In this document: positions 55,592 through 62,997 of the stretch, piece by piece | How the letters are laid out: each line of letters opens with the position of its first letter | Position numbering within the stretch: position 1 is the stretch's first letter | Source of the DNA: Actinomycetes bacterium | Lineage (GTDB): Bacteria; Actinomycetota; Thermoleophilia; Solirubrobacterales; Solirubrobacteraceae | Reading direction: 5' to 3' | Length of the DNA: 62,997 bases | NCBI GenBank assembly: GCA_021820105.1 | Contig: JAKAED010000004.1 | Coordinates: forward strand, 1 to 62,997 | Translations under genes and position numbers: made by a program | Notes under the pieces: generated by a model | The model's input: the letters and a program-made list of their open reading frames with translations, nothing else | Databases searched by the model: none | Told to the model about the DNA's origin: nothing

Positions 55592-57244
55592 ATGACCGAC
55601 CCCAGTCCTACCCAAGGCGATCCGATGATCGCCCCGGATCACGACGCGCCCCGCGCCGTCCTTGACGCCGCTCACGTCGGCGACATCCAGGGCGCCCTGG
55701 GAACGATCCGCGTGCACGAGGCCGGCCACCGCGCAGGTACACGAGCCCGCCTGCTCGCCCTGCTCGCGATCATGGGACCAGGGCTGATCGTCATGGTCGG
55801 CGACAACGACGCCGGCGGCGTATCAACCTACGCCCAAGCCGGCCAGAACTACGGCACCAGTCTCCTCTGGGTGCTGCTACTGCTGATCCCGGTCCTGATC
55901 GTCAACCAGGAGATGGTCGTCCGACTGGGCGCCGTCACCGGCGTCGGACACGCACGCCTGATCAACGAACGCTTCGGACGGTTCTGGGGCTGGTTCTCGG
56001 TCGGCGACCTGTTCCTCCTGAACTTCCTGACGATCGTGACCGAGTTCATCGGTGTCAGCCTCGCACTCGGATACCTCGGCGTCAGCAAGTACATCGCAGT
56101 CCCGCTCGCAGTCCTGATGCTCGTCGCGATCACCGCAACCGGCAGCTTCCGCAAATGGGAACGCTTCATGTACATCTTCGTCGCCGCGAACTTCCTGGTG
56201 ATTCCACTCGCGATCCTCGCACACCCCAACATCGGCGACATGATCCACAGCACGGTCGTGCCCGGCATCCGGGGAGGAGCGACATCCAACGCGATCCTGT
56301 TGATCGTTGCGATCGTCGGCACCACCGTCGCGCCATGGCAGCTGTTCTTCCAACAGTCCAACATAATCGACAAGCGCATCACCCCACGGTGGATCAACTA
56401 CGAGCGAGCCGACACCGTCATCGGCGCATTCGTCGTTGTCATCGGCGCCTCCGCGCTGATCGCGGTCACCGCCTTCGGACTCGCCCCAGCCGGGCCTGGT
56501 CACTTCGCAAACGCCGGAGCGACCGCACACGAACTCGGCCACCAGCTCGGGTCCGCCGCCGGCGCGATGTTCGCGATCGTCCTGCTCAACGCCTCTCTCA
56601 TAGGCGCCGCCGCAGTCACGCTCTCAACCTCTTATGCCTTCGGGGACGTCTTCGGGCTCAAACACTCACTGCACCGCGGCATCCGCGACGCTCGTCGCTT
56701 CTACGCGATCTTCACCGGGCTCGTAGTTCTCGCCGGAGCGATCGTGCTGATCCCCGGCGCGCCACTCGGCGTCATCACCACCGCCGTGCAAGCGCTCGCC
56801 GGTGTGCTGCTGCCCAGCGCAACCGTTTTCCTGCTGCTGCTCTGCAACGATCGAGAAGTCCTCGGTCCCTGGGTCAACCGCCCCTGGCTGAACGCCATCG
56901 CAGGCGTGATCGTGTCCATCCTGCTCGTGCTGTCGATCATCCTCGTGATCAGCACACTCTTCCCGAGCGTCAACGTCGGACAGCTCGCGATCGTCCTCTT
57001 CGCGATCATGACCGTCGCGGTCCTCGCAGCATCGTGGTGGACGCTCTACGGCCGAGGATCGCGGCCTGAAAAGCCAGCTCGGTCTGAGGAGGAACGTCGT
57101 TCCTGGACGATGCCGCCGCTCGCCCTGCTCGGCCGACCCGAATGGTCGCCCGGGCGCAAAGCCGGCATGCTCGCGCTACGCGGCTACCTCGTAATCGCCG
57201 TCCTGCTGCTCGTCGTGAAAGCCATACAACTCAGCGGCGGGTGA
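55592..57244 (+). CDS. Nramp-family divalent metal transporter
   Basis: IMGPGLIVMVGDNDAGGVSTYAQAGQ; IVGTTVAPWQLFFQQSNIIDKRI; paralog of 51858 ORF. Confidence 0.9.
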   Translation: MTDPSPTQGDPMIAPDHDAPRAVLDAAHVGDIQGALGTIRVHEAGHRAGTRARLLALLAIMGPGLIVMVGDNDAGGVSTYAQAGQNYGTSLLWVLLLLIPVLIVNQEMVVRLGAVTGVGHARLINERFGRFWGWFSVGDLFLLNFLTIVTEFIGVSLALGYLGVSKYIAVPLAVLMLVAITATGSFRKWERFMYIFVAANFLVIPLAILAHPNIGDMIHSTVVPGIRGGATSNAILLIVAIVGTTVAPWQLFFQQSNIIDKRITPRWINYERADTVIGAFVVVIGASALIAVTAFGLAPAGPGHFANAGATAHELGHQLGSAAGAMFAIVLLNASLIGAAAVTLSTSYAFGDVFGLKHSLHRGIRDARRFYAIFTGLVVLAGAIVLIPGAPLGVITTAVQALAGVLLPSATVFLLLLCNDREVLGPWVNRPWLNAIAGVIVSILLVLSIILVISTLFPSVNVGQLAIVLFAIMTVAVLAASWWTLYGRGSRPEKPARSEEERRSWTMPPLALLGRPEWSPGRKAGMLALRGYLVIAVLLLVVKAIQLSGG

Positions 57245-57369
57245 CCCCATCCGCCCCTACCGCCCCGCGAGGCCGCATTGGGCCCACGAGCCAGGCGCTG
57301 TTCGCCCGCAGCGGTTCAGTTACCGACCTCGCGCGCCTCTGTCACCCGGGCTCCCTCTCGGCTTCTCTG

Positions 57370-57422
57370 CGAACTTGTGTTCGCTGACATAGCCGCGCTG
57401 TCATTCTGCTGACGTTTCACAC
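57370..57422 (-). repeat. Tn3-family element end abutting tnpA stop
   Basis: Reverse complement TGTGAAACGTCAGCAGAATGACAGCGCGGCTATGTCAGCGAACACAAGTTCG; contains tnpA stop. Confidence 0.65.
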
Positions 57423-60400
57423 CCGGGCGCCAGCACGGATGCCTCCGCGTCGAGCGCCGGCGGGCGGATGCTCAGCCGGGCAGTCATGTCGAGATTGACC
57501 TCGCCGTAGGGCAGCACGTGCGTCCAGAACAGTGGCGTCAGGCCGCGGCGGTCGGCTGAGGTGAGGAGGTCATCCCAGGCTCGTTCGGCGAGGACGTCCT
57601 GAAGCATCAGCGTGTTGATGTACACCAGCGCCGCTTGCAGGATCCGCAGACAGAGCACGAAGAGTTCCTGCTCGTCGCGGCGGTTGCTCTGCATGTCGCC
57701 GCGTTTGCCGTAGGCCAGGATTCCGTTGGCGCTGTTCCAGGACTCGATCACGTTGAGGCCCTCTTCGATCTCGCGTTGCAGGTCTCGCGATCGGAGGTAG
57801 CGGGCGATGAAGATCGTTTTCTGCGCCCGGCCGACCTCTAGCATCGCCGCGTAGGTCGGGTGCGACGCGTTGCGGGTGAAGCGCCGAAGGATCGCCTCCG
57901 TTGACGCGGTTCCGGTACGGATCGCGGTGGCGTACTTGATCATCTGGTCGTATTGCTGGGCGACGATGTCCCAGCGGATCGGCCGGGTCAGCGCCGGGGT
58001 CAGGTGGGGATACGCGTGAGGTTCGCCGGGGCTGACCCGATAGAGGCGTGCCTTGTTGATCTGTTTGATCCGTGGAAGCAGATCGAACCCGAGCAGCCGC
58101 GTGATCGCGAACCCGATCTCTGACTGGCCGTGGGAATCGGTGTAGTTGGCCTGCAAGCTCATAGTGGTGTCGTGGCGCATCGCGCCCTCGATCATCGCCG
58201 CGACCTCGGAGGCGCTGCAGGAGATCAGCTGCGAGTGCACAACCATCGACTTCTTCTCGACATGCCAGTAGATCAGCACCCCGCGGCCGTGGTAGCGCGA
58301 GTGCCATTCGGTCAGGATGTTTTGATCCAGAGCCCGGATGTGCGTGGAGTCTGATGCGACGGCGGTCGACCCTGCACCCCACAACCCCTGGTTGCGGGCG
58401 GCGAACGTCGCGTCGGCGATCTGAACTGCGATCGAGCGGGCTGCCTCGATGGTCAGGTAGCGCCGGCGGGCGTAGCGGATCTCATCCTCGCTGTGACCGT
58501 GCGCGCCGGAGGAGACCGCGCGGATGCCAGTGTTCGTGCCGTACGCGTAGATCGCGAGCAGCAGTCGCTCCGCGAGGACATCGGAGCGGATGCTGCCGCC
58601 GCCGGCTACCGAGGTGACCGTGTCCAGGCAGAGCGTTCGCAGCACGGTCTCCTTGAGCATGTCGATCAGCGGGACCGTGCCCCAGCGCCGCAGTACCTCT
58701 GCCTTGACGCGCCGTAGGTTCCGCGGCTCGCGCTGCGCGTCAAGGGGAGTGAGCTTGATCGCGCCGGAGCGCCGCTCCGCGATCGAGAGCCAGTCGAGCT
58801 TGGGTAGCGCATCGTTGAGCGCCTGAAGCTCGCTGCGCATCTCCCCGCGCAGCTCGGCGATGAACTCGCCGGGATCTAGCGGCTTGCGAAGCGTCCGGTA
58901 GTGCTCCACGCGACGCTCGGCGAAGTCGACCGGCAGATCCTCGTCAGGGTTGCGCCAGCGGTCGGCGCCTACAACCCAGATCTCCTTGCAGCGCAGCGAG
59001 TCGCGCAAAGCCTGGAACGTCGCGACCTCATACACCATCCGTACTACCCGCCGACGCCCGCGGGTGTCCTCGCGGTAGAGAATGTCCTCCCAGTCGCCGC
59101 GCAGCCCGCGGTGCATCGGGATGACCTCCCCGAGCGGGTAGTAGGTGATGTTGCCCGCGCCGGCGAATCGCCGGATCAGCTGGAGCGCCTCGATCACGGG
59201 CTGATGGGCGGAGCTGCTGCGGAAGTCCAGCACGTCGAGCAGCCGGATCAGCCCTCGCCGGTAATGGTTGGTGTAGGACGCCTTCAGCGTCGTCTGCACC
59301 GTGCGGCGGTACAGCGGCCCGCTCGTCTTGAACTCGTTCACAAGATCACGCAGAGTCTGCTCACCGCCCGTGACGGCAGGGAAAACGACACGGCGGACGG
59401 TTCCGTCCGGGGTATTCAGCGACGCCTCGGCGACCCGGAAGAGGATGTTCTCCTTGCCGTGAACACGTTTGAACTCGGCGACGAGCTCATTCGTGACCTT
59501 CCTCTCAGCCCGCGCGGCGACGCGATGCACGGTCGAGATCAACAACTCAACGAGCGTGTCGGAGATCTCCCGCTCGCGCTCACGCAGCAACGCCGCCAGC
59601 ATCGCCAACCGCAGCTCCTCCGGATGGGTCCGCAGATGCGACGGCGACTCCACCGCCGCCCGCGCCCTCCAGCCCGCGACAACACTTGGCGATACATCCT
59701 TGAAAACGTGCGGGCCGATGCCGACCGCGCGAACGCCCAGCAGCTTCGCGATCTCGACCAGCATCGTCTCCAAGCTCACGCTGCCCGCCGCCGCCTTGAG
59801 CCTCCCCAACGCGAGCCAATCGTCCGCTGGCTGGTCGTCAACGGCGTCCTCGACATCGTCGACGGCAAGGAGCGCCGCGATCCTGAGCTTCGACTCCCGA
59901 TCGAGCCGACCCGCGACCTGCGCAGAGACCGCCTCCTCACCGATGCGCAGAGCCGACCGAACCACCCGGTCGGCCCGCCCCTCAGACGGCGGTTCGATTC
60001 GCTCGAGATGACACCGCGCCAACAGCTCCTCGCGCACCCGGTCCGGCCGGCGCTCCCGCTCGGTGACGTTGTCCGCAAGCCAAGCGGTGAGCTGGTCGGC
60101 GTCAGCCACGGTGCACTCCCGGAAACCCAGCCGCTCGCGGATCTGCGCGCGATGACGCTCGACCGTGCGCCCCCTCCACTCATACGACGCCAGATCCGAC
60201 GGTACGGCGCGCAGCTGCCGAGCGACGAACTCAACCACTCCGTCAGGGAGCTCAGACACGCCCGACGGAAACCGACCGTGGCGCGTGTAGAACTTCAGCA
60301 GCAGCGCAAAGCCCAACCTCGTCGCGCCATGCTTGGCCTCCACCAGCACGCGCTCGTCATCGAGCACCGTCCAGTGATCAACAAGCTCATCCAGATCAAG

Positions 60401-60511
60401 GGAGGCTGATGCAGCCACAGCACATCTGTAACGGCGAGCGGGCGGCCTGGCAAGCAGCCACCTCGCAAACTGCGGACTCAGAACACCAAAGAGCCGACGT
60501 GATGAGGCCAC
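57401..60511 (-). CDS. tnpA: Tn3-family transposase
   Basis: About 1000 aa; AVASDSTHIRALDQNILTEWHSRYHGRGVLIYWHVEKKS, ANYTDSHGQSEIGFAITRLLGFDLLPRIK; start uncertain (GTG near 60418 possible). Confidence 0.92.
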   Translation of the reverse strand: MASSRRLFGVLSPQFARWLLARPPARRYRCAVAASASLDLDELVDHWTVLDDERVLVEAKHGATRLGFALLLKFYTRHGRFPSGVSELPDGVVEFVARQLRAVPSDLASYEWRGRTVERHRAQIRERLGFRECTVADADQLTAWLADNVTERERRPDRVREELLARCHLERIEPPSEGRADRVVRSALRIGEEAVSAQVAGRLDRESKLRIAALLAVDDVEDAVDDQPADDWLALGRLKAAAGSVSLETMLVEIAKLLGVRAVGIGPHVFKDVSPSVVAGWRARAAVESPSHLRTHPEELRLAMLAALLREREREISDTLVELLISTVHRVAARAERKVTNELVAEFKRVHGKENILFRVAEASLNTPDGTVRRVVFPAVTGGEQTLRDLVNEFKTSGPLYRRTVQTTLKASYTNHYRRGLIRLLDVLDFRSSSAHQPVIEALQLIRRFAGAGNITYYPLGEVIPMHRGLRGDWEDILYREDTRGRRRVVRMVYEVATFQALRDSLRCKEIWVVGADRWRNPDEDLPVDFAERRVEHYRTLRKPLDPGEFIAELRGEMRSELQALNDALPKLDWLSIAERRSGAIKLTPLDAQREPRNLRRVKAEVLRRWGTVPLIDMLKETVLRTLCLDTVTSVAGGGSIRSDVLAERLLLAIYAYGTNTGIRAVSSGAHGHSEDEIRYARRRYLTIEAARSIAVQIADATFAARNQGLWGAGSTAVASDSTHIRALDQNILTEWHSRYHGRGVLIYWHVEKKSMVVHSQLISCSASEVAAMIEGAMRHDTTMSLQANYTDSHGQSEIGFAITRLLGFDLLPRIKQINKARLYRVSPGEPHAYPHLTPALTRPIRWDIVAQQYDQMIKYATAIRTGTASTEAILRRFTRNASHPTYAAMLEVGRAQKTIFIARYLRSRDLQREIEEGLNVIESWNSANGILAYGKRGDMQSNRRDEQELFVLCLRILQAALVYINTLMLQDVLAERAWDDLLTSADRRGLTPLFWTHVLPYGEVNLDMTARLSIRPPALDAEASVLAPGCETSAE

Positions 60512-60668
60512 CCGGACCTCAGACGGGGCGACCTGAGCCCGAATTGGCGGCTGGTGACACGATTCTTACCGGCACCCCAACGCGAGCGATTTGACACCTC
60601 GCGAGGCGCAGCTACCTTGGGGCGTGCCTGAGAACCCTCCTAGTCCGGGCAATGTGTGTTGGGAAGTC

Positions 60669-60702
60669 GACCGTGCCCCGGGTAGCCGCCCGGGGCACGG
60701 TC
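60669..60702. terminator. Perfect 14-bp GC-rich stem-loop, putative terminator
   Basis: GACCGTGCCCCGGG-TAGCCG-CCCGGGGCACGGTC; no poly-T tract, so terminator role is inferred. Confidence 0.5.
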
Positions 60703-60843
60703 CGTTAGCAGACAACTCCCCTGTCGACCGCTCGATTCGGCGGCGCTAGCCCGGCGGCGGCCAGCTCGAGCATCGAGGACGGCTCAACGATCCGCCGGCC
60801 GGCACCTTTCAGGGTGACGGCATCCGAGCGATTTACGGGCAGG

Positions 60844-60876
60844 AAGGACCATAAGTTTATAAAACTTTTGGTCCTT
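60844..60876. promoter_or_regulatory. 33-bp near-perfect palindrome (operator candidate 1)
   Basis: AAGGACCA-T-AAGTTT-ATA-AAACTT-T-TGGTCCTT. Confidence 0.75.
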
Positions 60877-60910
60877 TTCTTCCGCTATTCTTTTCGAGCG
60901 ATATGGCCCA

Positions 60911-60927
60911 TAAGTTTGATAAACTTA
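60911..60927. promoter_or_regulatory. 17-bp palindrome (operator candidate 2), 10 bp before ATG
   Basis: TAAGTTT-GAT-AAACTTA; direct repeat of CCATAAGTTT found in operator 1. Confidence 0.75.
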
Positions 60928-60936
60928 AGCGCGTAA

Positions 60937-61905
60937 ATGATCACAAAACGCGCTCTTCTTGATACTGCGGCCGACCAGCGCCTTCTAGTGTTGGACAGAT
61001 CGCGGCGCCTGGCGGTTGAGACTGCCCTTCAGTCGCGTAACACCCTGCTTGTCGGCGAGTCGGGCTCGGGAAAGACGACGCTCCTGTACCACATCAGGGC
61101 GAAAGCGTCCGAGGCTCCCGACGGGAGAGCGCGCGCCGTCTACGTTGATGCGAGACGGGCGGAGACACCGCGACTGCTCGCGGACAAGATCATTGCTTCT
61201 GCTGTCGAGGCTGAGTGGATCCCGCCGGCGGCTACCCCCGCGCCTGATGACCCGTTCGGCTTGGAAGCCCAGCTCGCCCGCCTCGCCGCCTGTCCGCAGG
61301 GCTCGATGGTGCTGCTGGACGATCCGGACGAGGCGCAGGCGCGCATTCTGTTTGGCCGTATGCGGGATGTCCTGCTTCAGCTTGACGGTGCCGTTTGGTT
61401 CACGGTGGCGGTGACTCCTGAGGTGCAGAAGAAGGCGTTGAGCCGTCCGCCCGCAAACGTGTTCTTCGACACGACCATCGAGCTGCTGCCTTTTGGGCCC
61501 GACGATACGTTTGAGATGCTGCGTCGCCGCAAGGACCGCGGCGAGATTGATCAGATCATCGACTCTTCGCAGCCGCTGCAGCCGCGCGTCATCCTGTTGG
61601 ACGCGGAGGCGGGCCCGTCAGGGATCCGCCACGACGCTGAACTTCAGCATGAGCTGCTCACGCGAGCGCAGAAGGCGGCTGGACGTGCCGGTGCGATGGT
61701 GTTCTCGGAGATTTGGAGTCGAGGGGCCGCCAGCGGGAGCGACGAGTCGCTGTTGAGCACGATTGGGGTGACCCGCACACGCCTGGGCAAGATCCTTCGA
61801 GCGCTGGCCGCGGAGGGTGTGCTCACCGTTGTCAGCCCGCCTGAGTCGGAGAGCCGCGGCCAGGGCAGGCCGAAGATCTACTACGACATCAACCGGGCGC
61901 CGTGA
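60937..61905 (+). CDS. AAA+ ATPase with C-terminal wHTH-like domain (paralog of 34971 ORF)
   Basis: MITKRALLDTAADQRLLVLDRSR...LLVGESGSGKTTLLYHIR...SMVLLDDPD...IGVTRTRLGKILRALAAEGVLTVV...GRPKIYYDINRAP. Confidence 0.75.
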   Translation: MITKRALLDTAADQRLLVLDRSRRLAVETALQSRNTLLVGESGSGKTTLLYHIRAKASEAPDGRARAVYVDARRAETPRLLADKIIASAVEAEWIPPAATPAPDDPFGLEAQLARLAACPQGSMVLLDDPDEAQARILFGRMRDVLLQLDGAVWFTVAVTPEVQKKALSRPPANVFFDTTIELLPFGPDDTFEMLRRRKDRGEIDQIIDSSQPLQPRVILLDAEAGPSGIRHDAELQHELLTRAQKAAGRAGAMVFSEIWSRGAASGSDESLLSTIGVTRTRLGKILRALAAEGVLTVVSPPESESRGQGRPKIYYDINRAP

Positions 61906-62997
61906 GCAGCGAGATCCTGAAGCGTCTGCACGCTGCGCGTGCGTTCAAGCCGACGCCGCCCGACTATGAGTTGGCGATCGCGCATGTCCCGCTCGCCGAG
62001 GTAGGCATTCCCCATCCGATCGAGGGTCAGGTTCTGCATGCGATGACCTCTGAGGACGAGGCGTTCGTCATCGTTCTCGGCCCTCCTGGCTCAGGGAAAA
62101 GCAGCATCCTTACCTCAGCCGCGCTGAGCGCGGCGAGCCCGGATGCTCCCCCCCACCCCCTGCCGCTGCTGGTGCCGGTCGCCCACTTCGAGGGCAACAT
62201 CACGCCGGACCTCCTCGTGAAAGCTGTCACGCAGGGCGTAGCGCGAGCACTTCGGGGCCACCTGAAGCCCAGCCAGGTCAAGAAGCTCGACCAGGCTCTC
62301 GCTATCACGGTCACGAGCTACAGGCAGCCTGGCGGCCTGACCGGCTCGATCACCGCCGGCCATCCGGGGGTTCTGAGCGCCACGGTGGGTGGAGCATTCG
62401 GAAAGGACTTGGTTGCCTCCACGACCGATCCCTCCTGGCAGGGGGGCAGTCCGAAGGACAGGCTGCTCTCTCTGCGAGATCTTGCCGACGCCCACAAGGC
62501 GCGCCTTGTTGTGATCTTCCACGACACCGACATCTGGAGCGTGGCCGACAGTGAGATGGCGTCGCGAGCACGCAGCTTTTTCTCGGCGCTCCGTACTCTC
62601 TTGGATTGCCCGGAGATCACGTTCATTGTGGCGGTGCAGAGCCAGTGGTCCGAGGACCCGGCGGCTGTGAGCGGGGTCAGTGCGGCTGCGCGCGAGGAGT
62701 ATCGCGAGCTGGCGGAACGGGCTGGCATCAGGCTGGACATCGCACAACCACAGTCCGATAAGCAAGCACTTGATCTGATGACCGCAATCATCGACCGGCG
62801 TGCCCAGCTCGTGCTCGATGACCTCGCAGTTCCGGACGGTGGGTGGGCTGCTGTTCTGTTCACGCCCGCCGCCTTGACCTTGCTAGCTCATCGTTGCCGT
62901 ACCCGAAGCGTGCGGCGAGCTATCACCGATATCCGTGACGCGTTCGAGCGGGTCGAGGTGATGCCCGAGCAAATCGATCGCGAGCATCTGTTGGAGG
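61902..62997 (+). CDS. P-loop ATPase, partial (runs off window edge)
   Basis: GTGA overlap with upstream stop; hand translation MSSEILKRLHAARAFKPTPPDYELAIAHVPLAEVGIPHPIEGQ...VLGPPGSGKSSIL...ARLVVIFHDTDIW. Confidence 0.75.
   Translation, partial: MSSEILKRLHAARAFKPTPPDYELAIAHVPLAEVGIPHPIEGQVLHAMTSEDEAFVIVLGPPGSGKSSILTSAALSAASPDAPPHPLPLLVPVAHFEGNITPDLLVKAVTQGVARALRGHLKPSQVKKLDQALAITVTSYRQPGGLTGSITAGHPGVLSATVGGAFGKDLVASTTDPSWQGGSPKDRLLSLRDLADAHKARLVVIFHDTDIWSVADSEMASRARSFFSALRTLLDCPEITFIVAVQSQWSEDPAAVSGVSAAAREEYRELAERAGIRLDIAQPQSDKQALDLMTAIIDRRAQLVLDDLAVPDGGWAAVLFTPAALTLLAHRCRTRSVRRAITDIRDAFERVEVMPEQIDREHLLE

Noticed and set aside
58901-60409. 502-aa plus-strand ORF opposite the Tn3 transposase
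   Set aside because: Arg/Leu/Pro-rich antisense translation; the minus strand is a clear Tn3 transposase.
60580-60700. tRNA or tmRNA as an integration target
   Set aside because: No cloverleaf or TTC-loop pattern found by eye; no tRNA could be supported anywhere in the window.
57401-60900. Left terminal repeat and target duplication of the Tn3 element
   Set aside because: No matching inverted copy of the 57370-57422 block was found to the right within the window, so the element boundaries are not claimed.
1-62997. CRISPR array
   Set aside because: No regularly spaced direct repeats were seen; the repeated blocks found are transposon ends, operators or paralogous genes.

Overview
High-GC, actinobacterial-type accessory region (taxonomy inferred from composition and gene style only). 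It combines metal/metalloid handling with several mobile elements. From left to right: a partial MASE1 sensor; a redox/copper-type cluster (BlaI/M56 regulator pair, Cys-rich exported protein, SCO1-TlpA multidomain protein, CcdA); a possible defence-type block (AlbA_2/Schlafen-like protein, HTH protein, TOPRIM-like protein); an ECF sigma factor and NHL-repeat proteins; a Mu/Tn5053-type transposon (DDE transposase, TniB-like ATPase, uncharacterised third gene); two paralogous tyrosine recombinases, each preceded by a loxP-architecture inverted repeat (11-13 bp arms, 8 bp spacer); two near-duplicate CDF-CDF-ArsR modules; a thioredoxin/MMPL cluster with a frameshifted glutaredoxin-like gene; an ars cluster with an ArsM-ArsD fusion next to ArsA but no visible ArsB/Acr3; two Nramp genes plus a PRC/MgtE_N/CBS protein; a Tn3-family transposase; and at the right edge a tandem ATPase operon whose first gene (AAA+ with C-terminal wHTH) has a paralog at 34971. 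Both AAA+/wHTH genes carry near-perfect palindromes with a TAAGTT core immediately upstream of the start codon. Best candidates for an undescribed system: (i) the recombinases with lox-like sites, and (ii) the palindrome-controlled AAA+/wHTH plus P-loop ATPase pair. No database or folding tool was used; family assignments come from motif reading of the translations.
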